From the NCBI GenBank assembly GCA_041071465.1, contig CP163498.1, forward strand, positions 2,012,001-2,076,000: DNA of 64,000 nucleotides, read 5' to 3'. Both the position numbers and the translations under genes were made by a program. The notes beneath the pieces are model-generated. The model did not search any database. It was not told where the DNA came from and saw only the letters and a program-made list of their open reading frames with translations. Source of the DNA: Pseudomonas putida. Its GTDB lineage: Bacteria; Pseudomonadota; Gammaproteobacteria; Pseudomonadales; Pseudomonadaceae. This document shows, piece by piece, positions 36,316 to 48,778 of the stretch. Within the stretch, counting starts at the first letter, position 1, and every line of letters starts with the position of its first letter.

Positions 36316-37923
36316 ATGCGTGCTGCCGCCCTTTCCTTATTGTTCAACTCTCTGTTCGCCGCCGGCGCTCTGTTCGCTGCCGGCGCAGCTCAGGCCGCGC
36401 CGCTGAGCGTTTGCAGCGAAGCCAGCCCCGAAGGCTTCGACGTGGTGCAGTACAACTCGCTGACCACGACCAACGCCACGGCTGACGTGCTGATGAACCG
36501 CCTGGTGGAGTTCGACGCGGCGCAAGGCAAGGTGGTGCCAAGCCTGGCGGCCAGTTGGGCAGTATCGGCCGACGGCCTGGTGTATGACTTCACCCTGCGC
36601 GACGGCGTGAAGTTCCACAGCACCGCCTACTTCAAGCCAAGCCGCGAGCTGAACGCCGACGATGTGTTGTTCAGCTTCCAGCGCATGCTCTACCCGGCAC
36701 ATGCGTGGCACAAGACGGCACCGGGCGGCTACCCGCATGCTCAGTCGCTGCAGTTGGGCAGCCTGATCAAGGCGATCGAGGCACCTGCACCGAACGCCGT
36801 GCGCTTCACCCTCAGCCACCCGGACGCTACCTTCCTGGCCACCCTGAGCATGGGCTTCGCCTCGATCTACTCCGCCGAGTATGCCGACAAGCTGCTCAAG
36901 GCCGGTACGCCCGAGAAGCTCAACAGCCAGCCGATCGGCACCGGGCCGTTCGTATTCCAGCGCTTCCAGAAGGACGCCGTGGTGCGCTACCGCGCCAACC
37001 CGGACTACTTCGCCGGCAAGCCGGCGGTCGACCCGCTGATCTTCGCCATTACCACCGATGCCAATGTGCGCCTGCAGAAGCTCAAGCGGGGCGAGTGCCA
37101 GGTTGCCTTGTCGCCCAAGCCGCTGGACATTGCCGAAGCAGGCAAGGACAGCAACCTCAAGGTAGCCACGACGCCGGCGTTCATGACCGCCTTCGTCGCC
37201 ATCAACAGCCAGCACCCGCCGCTGGACAAGCCGGAAGTGCGCCAGGCCATCAACCTGGCCTTCGACAAGCAGGCTTACCTCAAGGCCGTGTTCGAAGACT
37301 CCGCAGTGGCCGCCAACGGCCCCTACCCGCCCAATACCTGGAGCTACGCCAAGGACCTGCCCGGCTACCCGCTGGACCAGAAGAGAGCCAAGGCGCTGCT
37401 GGCCAAGGCCGGCTTGGCCGAAGGCTTCAGCACCACGATCTGGACCCGCCCGTCGGGTAGCCTGCTCAACCCCAACCCCAGCCTTGGTGCACAGATGCTG
37501 CAGGCCGACCTGGCCAAGATCGGCATCAAGGCCGAGATCCGCGTGATCGAATGGGGTGAACTGATCCGCCGTGCCAAGGCGGGCGAGCATGACTTGCTGT
37601 TCATGGGCTGGGCAGGCGACAACGGCGACCCGGACAACTTCCTCAGCCCGCAGTTTTCCTGTGCGGCGGTCGAGTCGGGCACCAACTTTGCCCGTTTCTG
37701 CGACAACCGCCTGGACCAGCTGATCAGCGCCGGGCGCACCACCAACGACCAGAGTGTGCGCAGCCGGCTTTACCAGCAGGCGCAGACGCTGATTCAGCAG
37801 CAGGCGCTGTGGGTGCCACTTGCGCACCCGACGGCGGCGACCTTGCTGCGCCAGGAGGTCGAGGGGTATCAGGTGAGCCCGTTCGGGCGACTGGATTTCA
37901 GCAAGGTGTCGGTGACCAAGTAA
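36316..37923 (+). CDS. Peptide/nickel-type ABC transporter substrate-binding protein
   Basis: The 535-residue periplasmic protein of the SBP family 5 (DppA/OppA-like) has a signal peptide cleaved near residue 28 (GAAQA-APLSVC). The fold-typical segments are NATADVLMNRLVEFD, FTLRDGVKFHST, QPIGTGPFVFQRF and MGWAGDNGDPDNFL. AAGGAG precedes the start. No permease or ATPase genes adjoin it, so it is an orphan binding protein that probably serves a dipeptide transporter encoded elsewhere. It is followed by a REP palindrome. Confidence 0.92.
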   Translation: MRAAALSLLFNSLFAAGALFAAGAAQAAPLSVCSEASPEGFDVVQYNSLTTTNATADVLMNRLVEFDAAQGKVVPSLAASWAVSADGLVYDFTLRDGVKFHSTAYFKPSRELNADDVLFSFQRMLYPAHAWHKTAPGGYPHAQSLQLGSLIKAIEAPAPNAVRFTLSHPDATFLATLSMGFASIYSAEYADKLLKAGTPEKLNSQPIGTGPFVFQRFQKDAVVRYRANPDYFAGKPAVDPLIFAITTDANVRLQKLKRGECQVALSPKPLDIAEAGKDSNLKVATTPAFMTAFVAINSQHPPLDKPEVRQAINLAFDKQAYLKAVFEDSAVAANGPYPPNTWSYAKDLPGYPLDQKRAKALLAKAGLAEGFSTTIWTRPSGSLLNPNPSLGAQMLQADLAKIGIKAEIRVIEWGELIRRAKAGEHDLLFMGWAGDNGDPDNFLSPQFSCAAVESGTNFARFCDNRLDQLISAGRTTNDQSVRSRLYQQAQTLIQQQALWVPLAHPTAATLLRQEVEGYQVSPFGRLDFSKVSVTK

Positions 37924-37932
37924 ACCTGCACC

Positions 37933-37964
37933 GGCCTCTTCGCGGGCTCGCCCGCGAAGAGGCC
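37933..37964. repeat. REP palindrome (single, perfect)
   Basis: A 32-bp palindrome with 15-bp arms (GGCCTCTTCGCGGGC) and TC centre lies between convergent stops of the binding protein and radC. Confidence 0.85.
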
Positions 37965-37984
37965 CTAACAGGCAGCACAAAGGC

Positions 37985-38665
37985 CTAAGCCACAATCCAC
38001 CCATGCTCGACCATCGACAACGGCTCCCCGTCGCCGATGATAATGTGGTCCAGCACCCGCACATCGATCAATGCCAGCCCCCTCTTCAGCGACAGGGTCA
38101 AATGCACATCGTCCTGGCTCGGCTCACTGCTACCCGAAGGGTGGTTGTGGCACAGGATCAAAGCCGCTGCGTTATGCAGCAACGCCCGCCGCACCACCTC
38201 CCGAGGGTAGACACTTGCCCGGTCTATCGTGCCCCTGAACAGGATTTCGAAAGCCAACGGCCTGTGCTTGCTGTCGAGAAACAGGCAACCGAAAACTTCA
38301 CTGACCTCATGGCGCAACATGGCCTTGAGGTACCGCCGCACCGCCGCCGGGCCGTCAAGAGCCGCTGCGCGCTTGATGTTCTCGTCCAGATATCGCCGAC
38401 CAATCTCCAACAGCGCCTGCAACTGTGCGTACTTCACCATCCCAATGCCTGGCTCACGTAACACCGCTTCGCGCTCAGCTTCAAGAAACTGCCTGAGCCC
38501 GCCGAAACGCACCAACAGCCCCCTCGCAAGGTCCAACACATTGCGCCCGGCAACGCCAGAGCCCAGCAACACGGCAAGCAATTCGGCGTCCGTCAACACC
38601 ACCGCCCCTCGCTGCAACAACTTCTCCCTAGGCCGTTCTTCCGCCGGCCACTCCCTGATATTCAT
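37985..38665 (-). CDS. radC: RadC-family JAB-domain protein
   Basis: The 226-residue cytosolic protein has an N-terminal helix-hairpin-helix (UPF0758, [17 protein letters not shown]) and a C-terminal JAB1/MPN-like metalloprotein domain with the HNHPSG...D motif ([15 protein letters not shown]). The role is uncertain; the historical link to DNA repair has not held up. Full length. It is divergent from coaBC, with 127 bases between. Confidence 0.94.
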
Positions 38666-38792
38666 CCCGCCCCCTGCCCTTGCTGCGGCCCATTTCGACC
38701 CTGTGTTAATCTATTTCGCCTCGTACATGCGACGTACTGCCGCAGGCAATTTCAAACGTCGCCGCCCGCTCTCACTGGAAAAAGGCAAGCCT

Positions 38793-40004
38793 ATGCAGCG
38801 GCTGTATCGCAAGCGCATCGTTCTCGGCGTGGGTGGCGGCATTGCCGCCTACAAAAGCGCCGAGCTGATTCGCCGTCTCCTGGAGCACGGCGCGCAAGTG
38901 CGCGTCGTCATGACCCGTGGTGGGGCCGAGTTCATCACCCCGCTGACCCTGCAGGCGCTGTCGGGCCACCCGGTGCACATGGACCTGCTGGACCCGGCCG
39001 CCGAAGCGGCCATGGGCCATATCGAACTGGCCAAGTGGGCCGACCTGGTGCTGATCGCCCCGGCCACGGCCGACCTCATGGCGCGCATGGCCCAAGGCAT
39101 GGCTGACGACCTGCTGACCACCCTGGTGCTGGCCACCGACGCCACCGTCGCCGTCGCCCCGGCCATGAACCAGGCCATGTGGCGCGACCCGGCTACACAA
39201 GCCAACCTTGAGCTGCTCAAGAGCCGTGGCATCCAGGTGTTCGGCCCTGCCTCCGGCAGCCAGGCCTGTGGTGACGTGGGGCTTGGCCGCATGCTCGAAG
39301 CCACCGACCTGGCCTGGTGCGCCGCAGAAAGCTTCAAGCGCCAGGCACTGACCGGCAAGCACGTGCTGATCACCGCCGGCCCGACCCAGGAAAACATCGA
39401 CCCGGTGCGCTACATCACCAATCATAGCTCCGGCAAGATGGGCTTCGCCCTGGCCGAAGCGGCTGCCGAAGCCGGGGCTCGGGTTACCCTCGTCACCGGC
39501 CCTGTGCACCTGCCAACCCCCGACCGGGTCAGCCGCATCGACGTGGTCAGCGCGCGGGACATGCTCGCGGCCTGTGAAGCGGCCATACCGTGCGACCTGT
39601 TCATCGCCTCGGCGGCGGTCGCGGACTACCGTCCTGAAGTGGTTGCCACACAGAAACTCAAGAAAGATCCTACGACCGGCGACGGCATGCTGCTGCAGAT
39701 GGTGCGCAATCCCGATATCCTTGCCACCCTTGCTGGCCGCGCCGACCGCCCGTTCAGTGTCGGCTTCGCCGCCGAAACCGAGCACTTGCTCGATTACGCC
39801 ACGCGCAAGCTCAAGGACAAGAACCTCGACCTGATCGTCGCCAATGATGTGGCCAACCCCAGCATCGGCTTCAACAGCGAAGAAAACGCCTTGACCGTGA
39901 TCGACCGCCAGCAGCACCAGACTCTCTTCGCGCAGACCAGCAAGGGCAAGATCGCCCGGCAACTGGTCGCCTTCATCGCCGAACGGCTCAACCAGGTTCA
40001 ATAA
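38793..40004 (+). CDS. coaBC: Phosphopantothenoylcysteine decarboxylase / phosphopantothenate-cysteine ligase
   Basis: The 403-residue bifunctional flavoprotein makes 4'-phosphopantetheine for coenzyme A. CoaC (about 1-185) shows the flavin domain ([14 protein letters not shown]), the PAMNQAMW motif and the active-site Cys in [10 protein letters not shown]. CoaB (about 190-403) shows [20 protein letters not shown] and the CTP-binding KLKK segment. ATG 38793 gives the family start [12 protein letters not shown]; the open frame extends upstream without support. It starts a unit with dut, algC and argB. Confidence 0.96.
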   Translation: MQRLYRKRIVLGVGGGIAAYKSAELIRRLLEHGAQVRVVMTRGGAEFITPLTLQALSGHPVHMDLLDPAAEAAMGHIELAKWADLVLIAPATADLMARMAQGMADDLLTTLVLATDATVAVAPAMNQAMWRDPATQANLELLKSRGIQVFGPASGSQACGDVGLGRMLEATDLAWCAAESFKRQALTGKHVLITAGPTQENIDPVRYITNHSSGKMGFALAEAAAEAGARVTLVTGPVHLPTPDRVSRIDVVSARDMLAACEAAIPCDLFIASAAVADYRPEVVATQKLKKDPTTGDGMLLQMVRNPDILATLAGRADRPFSVGFAAETEHLLDYATRKLKDKNLDLIVANDVANPSIGFNSEENALTVIDRQQHQTLFAQTSKGKIARQLVAFIAERLNQVQ

Positions 40005-40009
40005 GTTAC

Positions 40010-40465
40010 ATGCACGCTCTTCAAGCCAAGATCCTCGACCCACGCCTGGGCAGCGAATTCCCGCTGCCGACTTACGCAACCCCCGGCTCCGCCGGCCTGG
40101 ACCTGCGCGCCCTGCTCAAGGAAGACACCGCCCTCGAGCCAGGCCAGACCCTGCTGATTCCGACCGGCCTGTCGATCTACATCGGCGACCCAGGCCTGGC
40201 GGCAGTCATCCTGCCCCGCTCGGGCCTGGGCCATAAGCACGGCATCGTGCTGGGCAACCTGGTCGGCCTGATCGACTCGGACTACCAGGGCGAGCTGATG
40301 GTTTCGTGCTGGAACCGCGGCAACACGCCGTTCACCATCGCAGTTGGCGAACGTATCGCCCAGCTGGTGCTGGTACCGGTGGTGCAGGCCCATTTCGACA
40401 TCGTTGAAGCATTCGATGAAAGCCAGCGTGGCGCTGGCGGCTTTGGTCATTCCGGCAGCCACTGA
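40010..40465 (+). CDS. dut: dUTP diphosphatase
   Basis: The 151-residue trimeric enzyme hydrolyses dUTP to dUMP and pyrophosphate, keeping uracil out of DNA and feeding dTMP synthesis. Motifs in order: [33 protein letters not shown] and the C-terminal [10 protein letters not shown] arm. It begins five bases after coaBC, so it is translationally linked. Confidence 0.97.
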   Translation: MHALQAKILDPRLGSEFPLPTYATPGSAGLDLRALLKEDTALEPGQTLLIPTGLSIYIGDPGLAAVILPRSGLGHKHGIVLGNLVGLIDSDYQGELMVSCWNRGNTPFTIAVGERIAQLVLVPVVQAHFDIVEAFDESQRGAGGFGHSGSH

Positions 40466-40576
40466 GCCGGCAAATGACCGTTCAGGCCAAGGATGGCGAA
40501 CTCTCTGGCGAAAGCACCGTCCAAGCGTTCAGTTTGCGCCTGCCCAGAAAGCCTTTGATTATTGGAGCTTCCAGAG

Positions 40577-41976
40577 ATGAACGACATGGCCCACCTGGTC
40601 CCCGCCGCACTACCAGACAGCATTTTCCGCGCGTATGACATTCGCGGCGTGGTCGGCAAAACCCTTCATGCCGATACCGCCTACTGGATCGGCCGCGCCA
40701 TCGGTGCACAGAGCCTGGCCCAGGGCGAACCGCAGGTTTCGGTAGGGCGCGATGGCCGCCTGTCGGGCCCGATGCTGGTCGAACAGCTGATCAAAGGCCT
40801 GGTCGATGCCGGTTGCCAGGTCAGCGACGTTGGCCTGGTACCCACCCCGGCGCTGTACTACGCGGCCAATGTGCTGGCCGGCAAGTCCGGCGTGATGCTG
40901 ACCGGCAGCCACAACCCGTCGGACTACAACGGTTTCAAGATCGTCATTGCCGGCGACACCCTGGCCAACGAGCAGATCCAGGCCCTGCTGACCCGCCTGA
41001 AAACCAACGACCTGACCCTGGCCCAAGGCCGCGTGGAAAAGGTCGAGATCCTTGACCGCTACTTCCAGCAGATCGTCGGCGACGTAAAGCTGGCGAAAAA
41101 GCTCAAGGTGGTGGTGGACTGCGGCAACGGCGCCGCCGGCGTGATCGCACCGCAGCTGATCGAAGCCCTGGGCTGCGAAGTGATCCCGCTGTTCTGCGAG
41201 GTCGACGGCAACTTCCCCAACCACCACCCAGACCCAGGCAAGCCGGAAAACCTCGAAGACCTGATCGCCAAGGTCAAGGAAACCGGCGCTGACATCGGCC
41301 TGGCCTTCGACGGTGACGGCGACCGCGTCGGCGTGGTGACCAACACGGGCAGCATCGTCTACCCGACCGCCTGCTGATGCTGTTTGCCCAGGATGTACTG
41401 GCGCGCAACCCCGGTGCCGAGATTATCTTCGACGTCAAATGCACCCGTCGCCTGAGCCCGCTGATCGAGCAACACGGCGGCCGCGCGCTGATGTGGAAGA
41501 CCGGCCATTCGTTGATCAAGAAGAAGATGAAACAGACCGGTTCGCTGCTGGCCGGCGAAATGAGCGGTCACATCTTCATCAAGGAACGCTGGTACGGTTT
41601 TGACGACGGCATCTACAGCGCCGCGCGCCTGCTGGAGATCCTCAGCAAGGCCGGGCAGAGCGCCGAAAACCTGTTTGCCGCCTTCCCGAACGATATTTCC
41701 ACGCCGGAAATCAATATTGATGTGACCGACGAGGGTAAATTCAGCATCATTGATGCACTGCAACGCGACGCCGACTGGGGCGAAGCCAGCCTGACTACCA
41801 TCGACGGTGTGCGGGTGGACTACACCCACGGCTGGGGCCTGGTTCGCGCCTCCAACACCACCCCGGTGCTGGTGCTGCGCTTCGAGGCCGACAGCGACGC
41901 CGAATTGCAACGTATCAAGGATGTATTCCGTACCCAGTTGCTGCGGGTTGAGCCTGAGCTGCAACTGCCGTTCTGA
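40577..41976 (+). pseudogene. algC: Phosphomannomutase/phosphoglucomutase AlgC, frameshifted as given
   Basis: The corrected product is 466 residues, very similar to P. aeruginosa AlgC (463), which supplies sugar phosphates for lipopolysaccharide, alginate and rhamnolipid. The phosphoserine is Ser111 in TGSHNPSDYNG, the metal loop is DGDGDRVG and the sugar loop is GEMSGHIF. The first frame stops at TGA after VYPTAC; the next begins MLFAQDVLARNPG. One missing G near 41365 (CCC-GAC) restores VYPDRLLMLFAQ. AlgC is needed for a normal cell surface, so sequence error is likely. The start at 40577 has GGAG upstream. Confidence 0.94.
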
Positions 41977-42912
<936 letters not shown>

Positions 42913-42940
42913 GTGATCGATTAGCCGGTACAGGTGATAC

Positions 42941-42975
42941 AAAAAAGGCGATCTTCTTGCGAAGGTCGCCTTTTT
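42941..42975. terminator. Bidirectional terminator between argB and pyrE
   Basis: A stem from AAAAAGGCGATCTTC with GAAGGTCGCCTTTTT (one G-T pair) and a TTGC loop has A and T runs on both sides. Confidence 0.9.
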
Positions 42976-42991
42976 CGTTACCAGGCCGGGA

Positions 42992-43633
42992 TCAGATCCC
43001 GTACTGCGCCCGGTACGCCTCTACAGCCGGCAGATGCTGCTTGAGCTGCGGATCGTCCGCCAGGAATTCCAGCACCTGGGTCAGCGAAACGATGCTGACC
43101 ACCGGGATACCGAAGTCACGCTCCACTTCCTGGATCGCCGACAGTTCGCCATTGCCACGCTCTTCGCGGTTCAGCGCGATCAGCACGCCAGCGGCCTTGG
43201 CCTGCTGGGCGTTGATGATCTGCATGACCTCACGGATAGCGGTACCGGCAGTGATCACGTCGTCGATGATCAGCACGTCACCGGCCAGCGGCGCGCCGAC
43301 CAGGCTGCCGCCTTCGCCATGGTCCTTGGCTTCCTTGCGGTTGAAGCACCAAGGCACGTCGAGCTGATGCTGGTCGGCAAGGGCCACGGCGGTGGTCGCC
43401 GCCAAAGGGATACCCTTGTAGGCCGGGCCGAACAGCACGTCGAACGGGATCTTGCTGTCGACGATGGCGGCGGCATAGCAACGCCCCAGCTCCGCCAGTG
43501 CGGAACCGGTGTTGAACAGGCCGGCATTGAAGAAATACGGGCTGGTACGCCCCGATTTCAGGGTGAATTCACCGAAACGCAGTACCCCGCGATCGATGGC
43601 AAAACGGATAAAGTCGCGCTGATACGGCTGCAT
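42992..43633 (-). CDS. pyrE: Orotate phosphoribosyltransferase
   Basis: The 213-residue dimeric enzyme joins orotate to PRPP to give OMP in pyrimidine synthesis. The PRPP loop is [16 protein letters not shown] and the flexible catalytic loop is [13 protein letters not shown]. Full length. It is divergent from crc with 80 bases between, the arrangement usual in Pseudomonas. Confidence 0.97.
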   Translation of the reverse strand: MQPYQRDFIRFAIDRGVLRFGEFTLKSGRTSPYFFNAGLFNTGSALAELGRCYAAAIVDSKIPFDVLFGPAYKGIPLAATTAVALADQHQLDVPWCFNRKEAKDHGEGGSLVGAPLAGDVLIIDDVITAGTAIREVMQIINAQQAKAAGVLIALNREERGNGELSAIQEVERDFGIPVVSIVSLTQVLEFLADDPQLKQHLPAVEAYRAQYGI

Positions 43634-43713
43634 GGATAGTCCCGGATACCACGGATTTAGCTAAATGGGTTGAGCTCGGGTATCATACACGCACGAGATT
43701 TTTGGGGCCATTT

Positions 43714-44493
43714 ATGCGGATCATCAGTGTGAACGTTAATGGCATTCAGGCTGCAGCCGAGCGTGGATTGCTCAGCTGGTTGCAAGCCCAGAATGCCGAC
43801 GTCATCTGCCTTCAGGATACCCGCGCCTCGGCCTTTGAACTCGACGACCCAGCTTTCCAGCTCGATGGCTATTTCCTTTATGCCTGCGACGCGGAGGTGC
43901 CCGCCCAAGGTGGTGTGGCCCTTTATTCGCGCATGCAGCCCAAGGCAGTCATCACCGGCCTGGGCTTCGAGACAGCCGACCGCTACGGGCGTTACCTGCA
44001 AGCAGATTTCGACAAAGTCAGTATTGCCAGCCTGCTGTTGCCTTCGGGCATGAACGGCGACGAAGACTTGAACCAGAAGTTCAAGTTGATGGACGACTTC
44101 GCCAAGTACCTGGACAAGCAGCGTCGCAAGCGTCGCGAATACATCTACTGCGGCTCGTTCTACGTGGCGCAGCAGAAGCTCGACATCAAGAACTGGCGTG
44201 ACAGCCAGCAGTCGCCGGGTTTCCTGGCGCCGGAACGCGCCTGGATGGATGCGATCACTGGCGAGATGGGCTACGTCGATGCCCTGCGCGAAGTCAGCCG
44301 TGAAGGCGACCAGTACAGCTGGTGGCCAGACAACGAGCAGGCCGAGATGCTCAACCTGGGCTACCGGTTCGACTACCAGATCCTCACGCCGGGCCTGCGC
44401 CGCTTCGTGCGCAATGCTCGCCTGCCGCGTCAGCCGCGCTTCTCCCAGCATGCGCCGCTGATCGTGGACTATGACTGGACGTTGACCATCTGA
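43714..44493 (+). CDS. crc: Catabolite repression control protein Crc
   Basis: The 259-residue protein is full length and nearly the known P. putida Crc. It has the exonuclease III/EEP fold but not the nuclease activity; the residue matching the ExoIII catalytic Glu is Asp35 (CLQDTRAS). Crc stabilises Hfq on A-rich leader sequences and so silences use of less preferred carbon sources; CrcZ-type RNAs relieve this. ATG 43714 gives MRIISVNVNG; an in-frame start four codons earlier lacks support. Two possible targets (amaA, the 35121 cupin) lie in this window. Confidence 0.97.
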   Translation: MRIISVNVNGIQAAAERGLLSWLQAQNADVICLQDTRASAFELDDPAFQLDGYFLYACDAEVPAQGGVALYSRMQPKAVITGLGFETADRYGRYLQADFDKVSIASLLLPSGMNGDEDLNQKFKLMDDFAKYLDKQRRKRREYIYCGSFYVAQQKLDIKNWRDSQQSPGFLAPERAWMDAITGEMGYVDALREVSREGDQYSWWPDNEQAEMLNLGYRFDYQILTPGLRRFVRNARLPRQPRFSQHAPLIVDYDWTLTI

Positions 44494-44502
44494 GTGCTGT
44501 TC

Positions 44503-44544
44503 AGATACGAAAAAGCCGACATTAATGTCGGCTTTTTCGTATCT
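44503..44544. terminator. Perfect 42-bp palindromic terminator between crc and rph
   Basis: Two 21-base arms, with AAAAAGCCGACATT as core of the left arm, join with no unpaired centre (44523/44524). A and T runs make it bidirectional for the convergent genes. Confidence 0.92.
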
Positions 44545-44554
44545 ACAGGAACAG

Positions 44555-45277
44555 TCAGTCAGCCAGTGCGGCCTGCTGCAGTTCGAAGATCTCGTTCATG
44601 CCCTTCTGCGCCAGGGCGAGCATGGCGTTGAAGTCTTCCGGCTGGAACGGTGCGCCTTCGGCAGTACCCTGCACTTCGATGAAGCCGCCGGCACTGGTCA
44701 TGACCACGTTCAGGTCGGTTTCGGCAGCGGAGTCTTCCGGGTAGTCCAGGTCAAGTACGGCTTCGCCCTGGTACATGCCCACCGACACGGCAGCGATCAT
44801 GTGCTTGAGCGGGTTGCCGGCCTTGAGGCCACCGCGCTTCTTGATCACCGCCAGGGCATCGCACAGGGCGACCATGGCGCCAGTGATGGACGCGGTACGG
44901 GTACCGCCATCGGCCTGGATCACGTCGCAGTCAACGTACAGGGTGATGTCACCGAGCTTGCTCATGTCGAGCGCCGCACGCAGCGAACGACCGATCAGGC
45001 GCTGGATTTCCAGGGTGCGGCCACCCTGCTTGCCACGGCTGGCTTCGCGCTGGTTACGTTCGCCGGTGGAGCGCGGCAGCATGCCATATTCGGCGGTCAG
45101 CCAGCCTTGGCCCTGGCCTTTGAGGAAGCGCGGTACACCGTTTTCCACGCTGACCGTGCAAATGACCTTGGTGTCACCGAACTCAACCAGTACCGACCCT
45201 TCGGCGTGCTTGGTGTAGTTGCGGGTGATGCGGATCGAGCGGAGCTGATCGGCGGCGCGACCACTTGGACGTTTCAT
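44555..45277 (-). CDS. rph: Ribonuclease PH
   Basis: The 240-residue hexameric phosphorolytic exonuclease trims tRNA 3' ends. It begins [15 protein letters not shown] with [16 protein letters not shown], and has the RSLRAALD segment and [17 protein letters not shown] phosphate site. Full length, unlike the truncated E. coli K-12 gene. The start at 45277 follows CAGG; the frame extends 13 codons further without support. It is divergent from yicC. Confidence 0.96.
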   Translation of the reverse strand: MKRPSGRAADQLRSIRITRNYTKHAEGSVLVEFGDTKVICTVSVENGVPRFLKGQGQGWLTAEYGMLPRSTGERNQREASRGKQGGRTLEIQRLIGRSLRAALDMSKLGDITLYVDCDVIQADGGTRTASITGAMVALCDALAVIKKRGGLKAGNPLKHMIAAVSVGMYQGEAVLDLDYPEDSAAETDLNVVMTSAGGFIEVQGTAEGAPFQPEDFNAMLALAQKGMNEIFELQQAALAD

Positions 45278-45417
45278 CTGGGATACCTGTACTGGGACTT
45301 TGAATCTGCCGAGCATTATAGAGCCCGCAGCCTGGGGAAGACATGCCTATTGTCGCGCCCGGCACAGCCCGTCGCCTTTTCCTACTTGCGCGGCCACCCG
45401 TCGGTAACATAGGTGGA

Positions 45418-45447
45418 TTGGGCGCCACGGCCCCACTGCGCTACAAT
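45418..45447 (+). promoter_or_regulatory. Candidate yicC-gmk promoter
   Basis: TTGGGC (45418-45423), an 18-base spacer and TACAAT (45442-45447) form a sigma-70-like promoter about 60 bases before yicC. Confidence 0.45.
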
Positions 45448-45505
45448 CCTGCGCCTTGCAGCCAAGAGGCTGCCACCGTTCATTCATCTACGCGAGGTAC
45501 TCCCC

Positions 45506-47003
<1,498 letters not shown>

Positions 47004-47009
47004 AGATTG

Positions 47010-47121
47010 ATGGGGCCTCTTCGAGGCCCTTTCGCGACACAAGGCCGCTCCCACAGGAGATTGAGTTCCTTGTGAGAGCGGCCTTGTGTCGCGCCAGGGG
47101 CGCAAAGCGCCCCCCGCTTTA
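47010..47121. repeat. REP pair between gmk and permease
   Basis: Inverted units of the GACACAAGGCCGCTC class with GGGCCTC and GGGGCGC hairpins on the outsides separate the convergent gmk and permease genes. Confidence 0.82.
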
Positions 47122-48660
47122 TTCCTGCAGCGGCAGGGTAGCCTGCTGACGCAGGGTAGCCCCCAGGAAGTATGCCGGCGCGCGCATGCGCGACAGCATC
47201 ATCAACCCGATGCCCAGCACCGAGATGATCGCGGCAATCACGAACACCAGCCCCAGCCCGCCCACATGCGAGCCACTGCCGAAGTCCGGCGAGGCGCTGT
47301 CGATGGCGGTACGCGCGAAGATCACCGACAAGATCACCCCACCCACCAGCGGGCACAGGCCGCGCATGATGAAGTGGCGCAGGCTGTCGAACAGGCTGTC
47401 GCGGAAATACCAGACGCAGGCGAACGCGGTCAGCGAATAGTAGAAGCAGATCATCATGCCCAGCGCGGTGATGGTATCCGCCAGCACGTTCTCGCTGAGG
47501 GTACGCATGGTCACGTAGAACAGCCCTGCCGCCAGGCCAGCGCAGATGGTGGCGTAGCGCGGGGTTTGCGAACGCGGGCAGACGCTGGCGAACTTCGGCG
47601 GTACCGCACCGTAGTAACCCATGGCCAACAGGGTGCGCGCCGGTGCCACGAAAGTGGACTGCAGCGACGCCGCGGTGCTGGCCAGCACTGCGATGGACAT
47701 CAGGATCGCCAGCGGCCCCATGACCGGGCCGGCCAGGTGAGCGAACACGTTCTCCTGGATACGCGGGTTGTTCAGGCCCAGGCCCGTTTCGCTGATACCC
47801 GCGAACTGCAGGGTGGCGATGGCGGTGAACAGATACAGGCCAAGAATCAGCATCACGGTCCAGGTGGCGGCCTTGCCCGGTACCTCTTCGCTGCCCACCG
47901 ATTCTTCACTGACGGTCAGGCAGGTGTCCCAGCCCCAGAAGATGAAGATCGACAACGACAGCCCGGCGGCAAAGGCCGAGAACGACTCGACGCCGAACGG
48001 GTTGAACCAGGCGAAGTCGAACTCCAGCGGTGGCGGCGCCGTGGTACCGCCGAAGGCGGCAACGGCAAAGCCGATCAACACCACCAACTGCAAGGCCACC
48101 AGGCCGTATTGCACGGTCATGGTGGTGGCTATACCGCGGCAGCAGATCCACACCGCCAGGGCGATGAACACGCAACAGGTGGTGATGTTGATCAGCAGGT
48201 TGTCAGCCAAGGCCGCCAGCTCATGCTTGCCAGTGATCTGGCCCAGGAACAGGTAGAAGAAGTCGACTGCCACCCCCGCCAGGTTCGACAGCACGATAGT
48301 CGTGGCAACCACCAGTCCCCAGCCGCCGATCCAGCCGATCATCGGGCCGAATGCTCGCGCCGACCAGGTAAACGAAGTGCCGCTGTCCGGCTCTGCCGAG
48401 TTCAGTTCGCGGTAGCCCAGGGCCACTAGCAACATCGGCAGGAAGCCGACGATGAACACGGCAGGCAGGTGGGCACCGACCTCACGCACGGTCGGGCCAA
48501 GGGCGCCGGTCAGGGTGTAGACCGGGGCGATGGTGGAAATGCCCAGCACCACGCTGGCCAACAAGCCCAAACGGCCTTTGGCCAGGCCTTTGCTGCGTTG
48601 AGTGTTGCCCGCGTCGGCCGCCACGTCGGGTGGGCGGCCGGCTTCTGTATAATTGCTCAT
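47119..48660 (-). CDS. APC-family amino acid/polyamine permease
   Basis: The 513-residue inner-membrane protein has about twelve to fourteen membrane segments with the APC opening LGLLASVVLGISTIAPVYTLTG. The long hydrophilic N-terminus (about 1-28) is normal for the family. It lies upstream of nothing on its strand but close behind puuD and puuA, so putrescine or a related amine is a reasonable substrate guess. The start at 48660 lacks a good ribosome-binding site. Substrate inferred only from position. Confidence 0.87.
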   Translation of the reverse strand: MSNYTEAGRPPDVAADAGNTQRSKGLAKGRLGLLASVVLGISTIAPVYTLTGALGPTVREVGAHLPAVFIVGFLPMLLVALGYRELNSAEPDSGTSFTWSARAFGPMIGWIGGWGLVVATTIVLSNLAGVAVDFFYLFLGQITGKHELAALADNLLINITTCCVFIALAVWICCRGIATTMTVQYGLVALQLVVLIGFAVAAFGGTTAPPPLEFDFAWFNPFGVESFSAFAAGLSLSIFIFWGWDTCLTVSEESVGSEEVPGKAATWTVMLILGLYLFTAIATLQFAGISETGLGLNNPRIQENVFAHLAGPVMGPLAILMSIAVLASTAASLQSTFVAPARTLLAMGYYGAVPPKFASVCPRSQTPRYATICAGLAAGLFYVTMRTLSENVLADTITALGMMICFYYSLTAFACVWYFRDSLFDSLRHFIMRGLCPLVGGVILSVIFARTAIDSASPDFGSGSHVGGLGLVFVIAAIISVLGIGLMMLSRMRAPAYFLGATLRQQATLPLQE

Positions 48661-48778
48661 GAGTATTTGCCGTAAATTTTGGAATTGTTTTCACAGGCCT
48701 TGCGTACAAGGCCCGCTTTCACTCATTGAAAGCTTGCTGCCGGGACAAGTCATCCGAGACCTTCGGCTGACGTCAGAA

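Noticed and set aside
36337..38064. 575-codon open frame antisense to the peptide-binding protein
   Set aside because: Shadow frame running across a REP element; no ribosome-binding site or domain.
41360..41380. Programmed frameshift in algC
   Set aside because: No slippery heptamer with a downstream structure, and known AlgC orthologues are single-frame.
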